From UBA5232 sp035370405 (GTDB taxonomy: Bacteria > Patescibacteriota > Dojkabacteria > SC72): DNA of 28,123 nucleotides. Positions 1 to 7,637 of the stretch are shown here, in pieces. The notes under the pieces are model-generated. The model was not told where the DNA came from, searched no databases, and was given only the letters and a program-made list of their open reading frames with translations. Position numbers and translations under genes: made by a program. Position 1 is the first letter of the stretch; every line of letters starts with the position of its first letter. The DNA lies in contig DAOOVT010000010.1 of NCBI GenBank assembly GCA_035370405.1, positions 1 through 28,123 of the forward strand, in the 5' to 3' direction.

Positions 1-2
1 AT

Positions 3-3000
3 TCGACAACTTTATGGACAATGTGGCTTTTCTATCAGAATATGGCTCCATATGTTGCTAATTTCGGTTTTTTCCCACTTCTAATGCTAAGTGCATATAT
101 GTATATAGAAGACCCTACTATCAAAAAGGCATCATTTTTTCTGATTTCTTGTGTATTGTTCTCATGTGTATGTGTTATTTCAACACTGTTCATTGTAGAT
201 TTTGTTGCTTTCGCTTGTTTTGTTTTCTTTATAATCTTTTTAGAAAAAATAAAGATAAAAGAAAAATTAAAAAAATGTGTAAAAGTACTTTCAATACTAA
301 TTCTTTCCCAATTATTCTGGATTCTTCCATTCATTCATTTTACTGTTTCCAGCAGTCAAAATGTTGTTGATTCATATGTGAATAAAACAATAACTGGAAG
401 CACAATAGACCTGGAAACTGAAATGGAGAATTGGGTTAATTCTGCTAGATTGTATAACCGTATGCTTTATGAAACTGATGAAAATGTTCCGTTGTTTAGT
501 ATGTCGGCAGAATTTCAAAATTATGATTTTTACAAGATTATTGGTCTTCTGCCAGCATTCTTCTCAGTTTTAGCGGTAATATTTGCTATTTTTAAAAAGA
601 ATAAATCATTATATATTTTTGCTATCGCTGGATTTTCTGCATGGTTTGTAATGAAGGTTGTAAATCCGCCATTGGGAGGAGTTTTCGTGTGGATGCAGGA
701 AAATATTCCTTTGTTCAAGCAGGTGCTAAGGTGGCCCTTTTCAAAAGTTGGAGAAGTATATGTATGGAGCATAGCTATACTGGGGACATTTGGGATTGTA
801 TATTTTGTATCTTTCCTTTCATCGTTCATCAAAAAGAAACGCATAAAGAGAATTTTTAAAATAGCATTATTCAGTATAATTCTAGTGCTTCCCCTAGCCT
901 ACTCTGAGTACATATTCCGTGGAGAATTGTTTTCAAAGAAAGCAGTAGTCGATCTTCCTAATGAATATTATTCTTTGAAGGATTATTTAGAGAAGAATTC
1001 AATAGATGAAAGGATATATTATGCGCCTCCATCAAATAATAACTATTTTAGAAGGTATAAATGGGGGTTTTCGGGGTCTCAGTTCATTTCATACATTATT
1101 CCTAATCCAATAATGGATATGTCATCTGCAGTTGGAACTGGGACTGGGGAAACAACTATGATGGAATTAAGCAATGCATTCAGAGCGTATGATCGTGATC
1201 GATTCTACAATCTTCTGCAAAAATATGATGTAGGATATATTCTACTAGATGAAAGTGTAGATTATACAGGGTATGCATTTGATGTTGATCAGAAAGGAAT
1301 AGATCAGGTATTAAGCGGATATGAAATGGTTTGGAGTTCAGATTTTCTAAAGTTGTACAAAGTGAATGGGAAAGATACACTTTTGGAGGAGACCTTCTCA
1401 AGTGATATAGAAAATTCGTTAAATACTTTTATTAGAAATACAAAATACATTCCATCGCTAAATCTATCTGATATACCTCTAAAGGATGTGTTTTTGAAAA
1501 ATAATAGTCTTTTTGGAAATTTTTTGTATGATGGAAATACCTTTTATGTCAAACCTACTGTGTCATATGGAGACATTATTCACTATCCTGCACATTTCAT
1601 CTTTGAAAATGGCCTAATTAAAGAAACACCAAGTTTCCCTCATCTTTACAATGACGGGAGTATACTCCCATACAAAACTTTTGCTAAGTCCAATTATGAT
1701 TACTATGTTATTGGAAGCAATGTGTTTGCAGATGATGATTTGAGTTTAGGGGTTACTGTTGAAAATGAATATTCCTCTATTGAGAACATCTATGGAGTAA
1801 AGGAAAAAACATTCATTTCTCAGAATATGCTTACAGACATATCAAGATCTGCAGGGAGCGATTGCTCTGGTAATGGAGTGGTGAGTAATACATCTGTAGA
1901 AAATATGCTAATGGCTTCAGGATTAGAACTAAAAGGTTTAAGTAAGCTACCATGTGCATATGCAAAGATACATTCGCTAAATGTCGGATATAGCTACATT
2001 GTAAAAATAAAATTAAATTGGGAAACACACGAGGGGAATTATGGAGGATATTGTCTATTTTCAGAAACAAGTGGAAAGTGTTTGAACAAGGAAAAATTCT
2101 TAACCGATGAAAAATCCTTTGGTGAGAATGAATTCCTAATAGATACAGTTGTTAGAGGATCGGACAAGCTGTCCTTAATACTATATGCTACTAACATAAA
2201 TAGTGATAACTCTTCTTCAGATGTGATTTTTAGGAAAGTTGAATTCGAGTATGCTCCAATAACAGATATTTTAGCCGTTAAAAATAGCTCCGATGACATT
2301 GAAGTGTCAGATTACTTACTTGCACATGGGAACAAGTATACGGTTGAGATTCCAGTTATCTATGGAAGTTCTTCGTATGTATATAACGGTACAGAAAAGA
2401 AGAATTCATTGTGGGATATGAATATATCGGGAAATTCTTCTGATTATGCAAAGGTATCTTGGGACAATGGAATTAAACAGGCTGTTGAAAATGGAAACAT
2501 TGTACAGTCAGTAACAGCATTGAATATGGAAAAGAACAAAAAGTATCTGCTTTTTAGGGAAGGTGAAAATATTTCTAACATTCCAGCAAGTTTGTGTTTA
2601 ATCTATACTTCAGATGAAAAATGCTGGTATCAAGATATATTTGATATCGATATATCATCTAGTAGCATGACTTTCTTAGAAAGTGCTTCCTTTGATGGAG
2701 AAGCAGGAATTATATATTCCAGCTCGAGCAATAAGCTAAAGACAGAAAATATTTTGAAATCTGTTGTAGTAATGAAATATCCAGAAAGTTGGAACTCCAT
2801 AAGGTATGCCAGTGGGAATGATAAAAAGTATAAGGAGAAAGAAGCAAAATGTTTATACTCAGATATGACTTCCATGTATAAGACAGAAATTGATGATACT
2901 GATGAAATAGTAAGTATTCCTCAATCGAGTGCTTCTGGCTGGGTAGCTATTGGCAGAAAAGATGGAACATATAAACTAGTGGATTCGGGAAATAAGGTAG

Positions 3001-3170
3001 CGATCAATGGATGGAAACAAGGATGGGATATATCAGAAGCTGGTTACACATCGATATATGTGTTTTATTGGCCAAATATTATTGGATATTTTGGGTATGT
3101 TATACTCTTTACGCTATCATGTGCTACATCAGTTAAACTCTTTAAATCACGGAAGCATGGAAACCAGTAA
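3..3170 (+). CDS. Large polytopic membrane protein, GT-C/YfhO-like (5' end missing)
   Basis: The reading frame is open to the left edge of the window, so the gene begins upstream; the first visible ATG at 21 is probably internal. From that Met, hydrophobic segments lie at about residues 12-28, 36-74, 92-106, 170-215, 245-268 and 279-296. They are followed by about 700 residues of soluble, Ser/Asn-rich, beta-type sequence and one last membrane helix near residues 1013-1035 with a basic tail. This layout (membrane core, long extracytoplasmic domain, C-terminal helix) fits GT-C glycosyltransferases and YfhO or arabinofuranosyltransferase-like proteins. The segment VLRWPFSKVGEVYVW resembles the Arg-x-Pro region of such families, but that is recall, not an alignment. 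It overlaps the next glycosyltransferase gene, which supports a role in surface glycan assembly. The catalytic Asp/Glu expected in an early external loop would lie outside the window. Confidence 0.6.
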   Translation, partial: STTLWTMWLFYQNMAPYVANFGFFPLLMLSAYMYIEDPTIKKASFFLISCVLFSCVCVISTLFIVDFVAFACFVFFIIFLEKIKIKEKLKKCVKVLSILILSQLFWILPFIHFTVSSSQNVVDSYVNKTITGSTIDLETEMENWVNSARLYNRMLYETDENVPLFSMSAEFQNYDFYKIIGLLPAFFSVLAVIFAIFKKNKSLYIFAIAGFSAWFVMKVVNPPLGGVFVWMQENIPLFKQVLRWPFSKVGEVYVWSIAILGTFGIVYFVSFLSSFIKKKRIKRIFKIALFSIILVLPLAYSEYIFRGELFSKKAVVDLPNEYYSLKDYLEKNSIDERIYYAPPSNNNYFRRYKWGFSGSQFISYIIPNPIMDMSSAVGTGTGETTMMELSNAFRAYDRDRFYNLLQKYDVGYILLDESVDYTGYAFDVDQKGIDQVLSGYEMVWSSDFLKLYKVNGKDTLLEETFSSDIENSLNTFIRNTKYIPSLNLSDIPLKDVFLKNNSLFGNFLYDGNTFYVKPTVSYGDIIHYPAHFIFENGLIKETPSFPHLYNDGSILPYKTFAKSNYDYYVIGSNVFADDDLSLGVTVENEYSSIENIYGVKEKTFISQNMLTDISRSAGSDCSGNGVVSNTSVENMLMASGLELKGLSKLPCAYAKIHSLNVGYSYIVKIKLNWETHEGNYGGYCLFSETSGKCLNKEKFLTDEKSFGENEFLIDTVVRGSDKLSLILYATNINSDNSSSDVIFRKVEFEYAPITDILAVKNSSDDIEVSDYLLAHGNKYTVEIPVIYGSSSYVYNGTEKKNSLWDMNISGNSSDYAKVSWDNGIKQAVENGNIVQSVTALNMEKNKKYLLFREGENISNIPASLCLIYTSDEKCWYQDIFDIDISSSSMTFLESASFDGEAGIIYSSSSNKLKTENILKSVVVMKYPESWNSIRYASGNDKKYKEKEAKCLYSDMTSMYKTEIDDTDEIVSIPQSSASGWVAIGRKDGTYKLVDSGNKVAINGWKQGWDISEAGYTSIYVFYWPNIIGYFGYVILFTLSCATSVKLFKSRKHGNQ

Positions 3171-3993
3171 TCCTCTTGTATCAATAATTTTACCAGTACA
3201 TAATGGGGAGAAATATTTAAGAGAATCATTGGATAGTTGTATTAACCAAACATATAAAAATATTGAAATAATTGTTGTTGATGACGAAAGTACAGATAAT
3301 ACTCCAAATATATTAAAAGAATATGCAAAGGGTGATCATAGAATCAATGTAATAAGAATTAAGAAGCAAAAGACGTTGGGAAATGTAATAAATGTTGGAA
3401 TAAGAAAGTCTTTTGGAAAATATATAGCAAGAATGGATGCTGATGATATTATGTATTTGGATCGTATAGAGAAACAGACGAAGTATTTAGAGTCTAATTC
3501 AAAATGTGTCGTAGTTGGTGGACAAATAGACATTATAGATGAAAATTCAAATATAACTGGAAGCAGAGAATATGCATTGGATGATGGAGAACTTAGAAAA
3601 AATCTGTTTCTTTTCCAGCCTTTTGCTCATCCTGCGGTAATGATAAGGAGATCGTCTTTAGAAGAAATAGGGTTGTATCCAGAAAATTTGTCAAAGGTAG
3701 AAGATGTGAAATTATTTTTCATACTTAGTACTAAAGGTGAGTTTCATAACCTATCTGATAAGGTGCTTAAGTACAGAGTTACATTTACTACAGAATCTCA
3801 AACAAAAATGCGTGAGCATTTTAAGAAAACATCAGAAATAAGGATATGGGCTATCAAGAATTTGAATGTAAGGCCATCATTTAGAGAAAAATTGATATGG
3901 TGTATCGAGTACATAGGGGTAATAATAATGAGCATATTTCCACCTCGTGTGTTTATGAAAACATTTGAATATGCAAGACGTTTCCTAAAATAA
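3157..3993 (+). CDS. Family 2 glycosyltransferase
   Basis: A 278-residue GT-A-fold glycosyltransferase of family GT2, expected to transfer a sugar from a nucleotide donor at the cytoplasmic membrane face. Visible motifs are VSIILPVHNGE at the N-terminus, VVDDESTDNT (residues 41-50) for nucleotide binding, MDADD (93-97) as the DXD metal site, and a later VEDVKLF that may hold the catalytic acid. The start at 3157 is chosen because it puts the GT2 N-terminus at Met1. A longer in-frame start at 3007 would add 50 unrelated residues lying inside the upstream gene. The ATG overlaps the end of the upstream membrane-protein gene by 14 bases, so the two are probably translationally coupled. Sugar donor and acceptor cannot be read from the sequence. 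Confidence 0.9.
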   Translation: METSNPLVSIILPVHNGEKYLRESLDSCINQTYKNIEIIVVDDESTDNTPNILKEYAKGDHRINVIRIKKQKTLGNVINVGIRKSFGKYIARMDADDIMYLDRIEKQTKYLESNSKCVVVGGQIDIIDENSNITGSREYALDDGELRKNLFLFQPFAHPAVMIRRSSLEEIGLYPENLSKVEDVKLFFILSTKGEFHNLSDKVLKYRVTFTTESQTKMREHFKKTSEIRIWAIKNLNVRPSFREKLIWCIEYIGVIIMSIFPPRVFMKTFEYARRFLK

Positions 3994-4029
3994 TACAAAT
4001 ATGAATTCTTCTTTTCGTCCTCAACACAT

Positions 4030-4103
4030 ATGAGTGTGTATGGACTCATCAGTAAGACTAGTAAGTCTTAGAAGAAGAAAGTGTAAGGAGGAATCTAATT
4101 CCT
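4030..4103. repeat. Cluster of short inverted repeats
   Basis: Three small perfect inverted repeats follow one another: ATGAGT/ACTCAT (4030-4035 with 4044-4049), AAGACT/AGTCTT (4054-4059 with 4064-4069) and AGGAAT/ATTCCT (4089-4094 with 4098-4103). They lie between two convergent genes, just before a longer hairpin. They may add to termination or RNA stability. Confidence 0.5.
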
Positions 4104-4156
4104 AGGAAGGAGGTATGTGTAGTAATATTACTACAAATTTTACCTCCTTCCTTAGG
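4101..4156. terminator. Bidirectional hairpin terminator between convergent genes
   Basis: CCTAGGAAGGAGGTA (4101-4115) pairs with TACCTCCTTCCTTAGG (4141-4156) with one bulged base. The loop holds a perfect 16-base palindrome, GTAGTAATATTACTAC (4119-4134). The element separates the + strand glycosyltransferase from the - strand 124-residue gene, so it can fold in both transcripts. A T-run is weak on either side, so termination is inferred from the fold and the position. Confidence 0.7.
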
Positions 4157-4164
4157 GATATAGA

Positions 4165-4539
4165 TTATTTCAGCTGAATCGGGTATGGAGGTTCGCACTC
4201 TCCACTAAGACTATAACACTTTTTAAAAGGCTGTCCCGTTTTTGGACTCATTTCTGCCCCAATAAAAAACGGAGCATTACTTACATCCATCATTGAATTA
4301 TACTCGTAGCTATAGTTAGCTACGACCGGAACAATAAAATCTTTAAGAATCCAAACTCGGTCCTCATTATCAAAGGTGATAGTCCCGAAAGAGACTATCT
4401 CTCCCGATTGCTTTCTTTCTGCTCTAGCAGAAGACGACTGCTGTATAGGTTCCTTTTGGAGCCCAATTAAAACATGTTGCTGGAATATTATTATAATTCC
4501 AAGAACAATTACTACTATACCTACTATATATTTAGACAT
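4165..4539 (-). CDS. Small membrane-anchored protein of unknown function
   Basis: A 124-residue protein not matched to any family I know. Residues 4-24 form one hydrophobic helix right after MSKY, so the protein is probably anchored with the rest outside the cytoplasm. A polar Ser/Gln/Lys linker (about 33-46) leads to a mixed beta-type domain with two Cys near the C-terminus (KKCYSLSGECEPPY) that could form a disulfide. The start is well supported: AGGAGG lies five bases before the ATG and a consensus promoter sits further upstream. It is last on the - strand in the sortase/VanY locus but has its own promoter, so it is expressed independently. The SPKTG near the C-terminus is not a sortase signal because no membrane helix follows it. 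Confidence 0.75.
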   Translation of the reverse strand: MSKYIVGIVVIVLGIIIIFQQHVLIGLQKEPIQQSSSARAERKQSGEIVSFGTITFDNEDRVWILKDFIVPVVANYSYEYNSMMDVSNAPFFIGAEMSPKTGQPFKKCYSLSGECEPPYPIQLK

Positions 4540-4544
4540 TTTCT

Positions 4545-4550
4545 CCTCCT
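4545..4550 (-). promoter_or_regulatory. Strong Shine-Dalgarno site (AGGAGG)
   Basis: AGGAGG lies five bases before the ATG at 4539. It is the clearest ribosome-binding site in the window; most other starts here have none. Confidence 0.85.
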
Positions 4551-4575
4551 ACACTTTTTTTTAAAGAACATGTAT

Positions 4576-4604
4576 ATTATACTATAGGTTGTATAGCTTG
4601 TCAA
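4576..4604 (-). promoter_or_regulatory. Consensus sigma70-type promoter for the 124-residue gene
   Basis: On the - strand TTGACA (4599-4604) and TATAAT (4576-4581) are separated by exactly 17 bases, a perfect match to the vegetative consensus. Transcription should start near 4569, giving a leader of about 29 bases that contains AGGAGG. Confidence 0.85.
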
Positions 4605-4632
4605 AGTGTTGTAGTACTTAAAATGAAGATAT

Positions 4633-5391
4633 TTAATTGCGGTATTCTAGGATTTGTGTTTTTGTATTGCCTTCTATCTTATTATTTATTGCGATATTAA
4701 AAATATCCTTTACTATTGTTGTAGTTTGAGAAATATTAGCTGATGTACTTGGACTTCTATTAATATTCAGAAAAAATGGGATCACAGAAATAGGATATCC
4801 TACCTTGCCTATTTCGTTTAATATTTCTGAATCTATAGCAAATCCATCAATCTTAAGATTTGGAAGCAGTCTTTGTATAAGTTCTTTTTTGAATAGCTTA
4901 AGACCACATCCGATATCGGTTACATTTTGTGGAATTTCAAGGAATAACTTATTTAAGAATACTAGGCCAGAAGAAAGTGCTCGCCTTTTATATGTCATAT
5001 TAGCATTAGAATCTTTGTGAAATTTAGAAGGTATAACAGCCATTACAGTTGGTTTCTTTATTTCATTAATTGCATATCCTAATGTTCTTATTTGTATATC
5101 TGTATCTGCATCAATATATCCAATTATATCCCCTGATGCTTTCCTCATACCGTATCTAATAGCGTATCCTTTTCCTTTATTCTGTTTATACCCTATGACG
5201 TATGCTTTTTTTAGCCTATTTTGTTTGATATATTCCTGTAAAATATGTTTAGTATTATCAACATATCCATCTATGACAAATATCAATTCAAAATCTGAAT
5301 TTTTTCTAGAAAGATATCCATACAGTCTCTCGAGCTGGTCTAAAACTTCCGTTTGCTTTTTGTATGTTGGTATTACTAAAGAAATCTTCAT
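4633..5391 (-). CDS. GT2 glycosyltransferase, polyprenyl/dolichyl-phosphate sugar synthase-like
   Basis: A 252-residue family 2 glycosyltransferase resembling dolichyl- or polyprenyl-phosphate hexose synthases (DPM1/DPG-synthase type), which load a sugar onto a lipid carrier for use outside the membrane. Visible are SLVIPTYKK at the start, VIDGYVDNT (39-47), the metal-binding DAD at 94-96, and DIGCGLKLFKKE later, a motif typical of this subgroup. No C-terminal membrane helices are present, so it is a soluble or peripheral form. It starts 31 bases after the 79-residue gene and probably shares its transcript. A lipid-linked sugar made here could feed a GT-C enzyme such as the membrane protein at the left edge, but that link is inference. 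Confidence 0.88.
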   Translation of the reverse strand: MKISLVIPTYKKQTEVLDQLERLYGYLSRKNSDFELIFVIDGYVDNTKHILQEYIKQNRLKKAYVIGYKQNKGKGYAIRYGMRKASGDIIGYIDADTDIQIRTLGYAINEIKKPTVMAVIPSKFHKDSNANMTYKRRALSSGLVFLNKLFLEIPQNVTDIGCGLKLFKKELIQRLLPNLKIDGFAIDSEILNEIGKVGYPISVIPFFLNINRSPSTSANISQTTTIVKDIFNIAINNKIEGNTKTQILEYRN

Positions 5392-5422
5392 GAATACAGT
5401 GCAGAGAAATTAAATATCAATA

Positions 5423-5662
5423 CTAATTTTTAGGGATATTCCTCTTAATAGCTTTAGCAATAGCCAATGTTGACATTCCAATAGCAAATATACCTAATGC
5501 AGTTATGTAGAAAAGATTAGTATCATCAAATCCCGTAGGAAGTGGTGTGTGTGGAGCATATGGATTGTACGGCTCGTATGGGTTTCCATCAGCAAATGCA
5601 AATGGAACATCAACGAAAAAGATCGCTAATGTACCGAGCATTGTTTTTACTATTTTTTTCAT
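5423..5662 (-). CDS. Tiny secreted protein with sortase-signal layout (putative sortase substrate)
   Basis: A 79-residue protein. Residues 1-24 look like a signal peptide (basic start, hydrophobic core, AFA before Asp25). Residues 25-40 are Pro/Tyr/Asn-rich with near-repeats of NPY. LPTG follows at 41-44, then a hydrophobic stretch at about 49-69 and a basic tail (KAIKRNIPKN). This is the order of a cell-wall sorting signal: motif, membrane helix, positive tail. The motif is one residue short of canonical LPxTG, or can be read as P-L-P-T-G. Its gene directly follows a sortase gene, which supports the pairing. If cut at Thr-Gly, the exported, anchored part would be only about 19 residues. The alternative is a small single-pass membrane protein unrelated to the sortase. 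Confidence 0.7.
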   Translation of the reverse strand: MKKIVKTMLGTLAIFFVDVPFAFADGNPYEPYNPYAPHTPLPTGFDDTNLFYITALGIFAIGMSTLAIAKAIKRNIPKN

Positions 5663-5693
5663 ACTTAGAACACATTCAACTTAAATATGCTCG

Positions 5694-5722
5694 ATTATAC
5701 TAAGAAAATTGGAAGAAATCAA
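5694..5722 (-). promoter_or_regulatory. Sigma70-type promoter for the 79-residue gene
   Basis: TTGATT (5717-5722) and TATAAT (5694-5699) on the - strand are 17 bases apart. Transcription should begin near 5687, about 25 bases before the ATG at 5662. The promoter lies between the sortase stop and the small gene, so the putative substrate can be made without the sortase. Confidence 0.75.
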
Positions 5723-5743
5723 CACTATAGGTCACGGGGTACT

Positions 5744-6379
5744 CTATTGTACTCGCTCTGCATACCTAAATATTCTTATTGGGGAATTGAAAAATTTACA
5801 AGTGTAAAGTATCAGATCAGCACTATAATCAGAGATATATGTAGATTCCTCACTTTTATATATTTTGTAAACATACTTTCTTTGATTCCAATATATATAT
5901 ATATCATCACCATTGCTTGTATTTGGGAGATTGTAAAAGGATATTTTATTTCTTTTTTCACTGCTCCAATCTGCATATCCGAATCTGTGAGCAGCAAGGA
6001 TTATTGGAAGGTCACTATTTTCTGGAGTTCCATAATTGGGAACAATCCATGTGCCTTGTTTCAGTCCTCCCTCATAGTCAGTGCTTGTAGATATTGGTGA
6101 TTCAACGGATATCTTTGGGATTATGACGAATTTCCCCTCTGGAAGAGAATTATCAATAGAAGGTATGTCTAAGAGAGTTTGTTGCTTAGATGTTATTTGT
6201 TTGTTAGATACCTCTTTTGTTATATTCTCAATATCATTCTTTGTTTGGTTCGGATTTATTCTATACCAAACATATGGCCATATCGGAGTAGCAACCAATA
6301 CAAATGAGAAAAAAAGAAGCGTAAAACCTATTAATATGTATATATGAACTGTTTTGTTAAGAAACTCATCTGTCTTCAT
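5744..6379 (-). CDS. Sortase (transpeptidase)
   Basis: A 211-residue membrane-anchored sortase, which cleaves surface proteins at a C-terminal sorting motif and joins them to the cell wall or to one another. One membrane helix (about residues 13-33) and a linker precede the catalytic beta-barrel, which opens with IPKISVESPI (88-97). The catalytic triad is visible: His131 in LAAHRFGY, Cys194 in LILYTC, and Arg202 or Arg206 in SPIRIFRYAE. Length and layout fit small class D/E/F-like sortases; the class cannot be fixed by eye. It begins 14 bases after the VanY-like gene and precedes the putative substrate. An (AT)7 run at 5891-5904 encodes IYIY before the catalytic Cys. Confidence 0.9.
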   Translation of the reverse strand: MKTDEFLNKTVHIYILIGFTLLFFSFVLVATPIWPYVWYRINPNQTKNDIENITKEVSNKQITSKQQTLLDIPSIDNSLPEGKFVIIPKISVESPISTSTDYEGGLKQGTWIVPNYGTPENSDLPIILAAHRFGYADWSSEKRNKISFYNLPNTSNGDDIYIYWNQRKYVYKIYKSEESTYISDYSADLILYTCKFFNSPIRIFRYAERVQ

Positions 6380-6393
6380 TTTTTTAATATTCT

Positions 6394-7215
6394 CTAATTC
6401 TTACTTTGCAAATACTTTTCTAAAATCAATCCACTCTCAATCATTTCTTTAGCATTTTCTTTTCCTATGTATCGGTAGTGCCAACTTTCATAGCTGTATC
6501 CAGTAATATCTTCTGCTCCTTTTGGAAAACTTATGACAAAACCATATCTCCATGCATTTTCTGAAAGCCATTTACTTGCTTGTGTATTTGTAAATATACC
6601 ACTAAGGCCATCATTTATTTCTGCGCTACTAAAATCAATAGCTGTTCCCAGTTGATGTTGGCTATGCCCTGCTCTAGCAGATATCATATCAGCATAATCT
6701 GTACTTCCTCCATTATAGTTTACCCAATATTTATATGTAGCAACTTGTTCTTGGTATGATCGGTATCCAGAGACAATACTTAAATCTACACCATCACTTT
6801 GAGCTGCACTTAATAATTCCTTTAGATCATTAACAAGAATATTGCGAAGCATAAATTTCTCTCCAAGTCTAATTCCACTTTCACTAGCAGGTACGAGATC
6901 TGAAGGAACATAACTACTTGGTAGTTTGTACTCCTTGTTTACTAAGACAAGTAAATCATCTCCATTTCTCTTAGCTATTTTGATATCAGTTGGATAATTC
7001 CACCAATTATTGCTTTGCGAAGCTTTTACTTGTTCGGTAGAACTTTCTTTCTTGATATACGTGTTTTCTATATCAGATGTGATTGTCTGATGAAAACCAG
7101 TTTTGTATGACATACTTAAATCAGGAGCCTGTTGGATATACGGAACCGTTTTAGGAGTAAGGGCAAATGTTACGGTCAGTAATGACTCTATGATATTTTT
7201 GATAATTTGTACCAT
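6394..7215 (-). CDS. VanY/LdcB-like D,D-carboxypeptidase
   Basis: A 273-residue zinc peptidase of the VanY (M15B) family, expected to trim the terminal D-Ala from peptidoglycan stem peptides outside the membrane. The N-terminus has a short hydrophobic export or anchor segment (about 6-19) and a polar linker. The catalytic domain shows SGYRS (149-153), SxHxxGxAxD with His187 and Asp194 as zinc ligands (185-194), and ESWHYRY (243-249) with Glu243 catalytic and His246 the third ligand. It is the first gene of the - strand envelope locus and lies 14 bases before the sortase, so wall trimming and sortase attachment may be coordinated. D,D- versus L,D-specificity cannot be told from the motifs alone. 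Confidence 0.92.
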   Translation of the reverse strand: MVQIIKNIIESLLTVTFALTPKTVPYIQQAPDLSMSYKTGFHQTITSDIENTYIKKESSTEQVKASQSNNWWNYPTDIKIAKRNGDDLLVLVNKEYKLPSSYVPSDLVPASESGIRLGEKFMLRNILVNDLKELLSAAQSDGVDLSIVSGYRSYQEQVATYKYWVNYNGGSTDYADMISARAGHSQHQLGTAIDFSSAEINDGLSGIFTNTQASKWLSENAWRYGFVISFPKGAEDITGYSYESWHYRYIGKENAKEMIESGLILEKYLQSKN

Positions 7216-7226
7216 ACCTATATTCT

Positions 7227-7254
7227 ACTATATATTTTTAATGAGATGTAGCAA
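7227..7254 (-). promoter_or_regulatory. Probable promoter of the VanY-sortase operon
   Basis: On the - strand TTGCTA (7249-7254) and TATAGT (7227-7232) are 16 bases apart. The -10 box ends 11 bases before the ATG at 7215, so the mRNA leader would be only a few bases. No Shine-Dalgarno site is present. Confidence 0.5.
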
Positions 7255-7399
7255 TGAAATTTGCTAAAAGCTTAATTTATTGGGAATAACCTAGTGTTGA
7301 TATAACAGCTATTATACAAGCTGAGGCTACTGTTCTCTGGGTGATGAAGTATATTTCAGAGGTAGTAAAATGTATCTATTAAATTTTGAGGAGAATTTT

Positions 7400-7627
7400 A
7401 TGAAATTATCAGAAACAGACTTTTTAGTTATATCAAGCATAGTAAATGCAAGTTTAGCTGAGTATGATAAAAGATTTAGGAAGATTGAGAAAATGCTGAA
7501 GAGAATTAGTAAGGCTCCAGAATTAGATGTAGGTGATATGACATACGACGAGCTTGCAAAAAATATAGTTAAGCTCACTGGAGAAGAATTTTACACTAGG
7601 GATTTCAATATAACTGAGATGAAATAA
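7400..7627 (+). CDS. Small hypothetical protein, coiled-coil-like
   Basis: A 75-residue protein of unknown function, mostly charged and probably helical (EYDKRFRKIEKMLKRIS in the middle). The start at 7400 is chosen over an in-frame ATG at 7370 because GAGGAG lies just before it. The gene sits alone between the divergent VanY-like gene and the convergent gyrA, whose stop is only 10 bases away. The sequence is charged and low in Cys, unlike a random shadow frame, but there is no family support, so it could still be a chance open frame. Confidence 0.55.
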   Translation: MKLSETDFLVISSIVNASLAEYDKRFRKIEKMLKRISKAPELDVGDMTYDELAKNIVKLTGEEFYTRDFNITEMK

Positions 7628-7637
7628 TCCAACTATA

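Noticed and set aside
3007..3156. Longer start for the GT2 gene
   Set aside because: These 50 codons lie inside the upstream membrane-protein gene and precede a GT2 N-terminus that begins properly at Met 3157.
4195..4245. SPKTG near the C-terminus of the 124-residue protein as a sortase signal
   Set aside because: No hydrophobic helix or basic tail follows, so it cannot be a sorting signal.
5687..6347. Open + strand frames opposite the sortase gene
   Set aside because: They are antisense to a gene with an intact sortase triad, and their translations show no domain or start signal.
7261..7330. Promoter for the 75-residue gene
   Set aside because: TATTAT-like sequences occur, but no -35 at a suitable distance could be paired with them.
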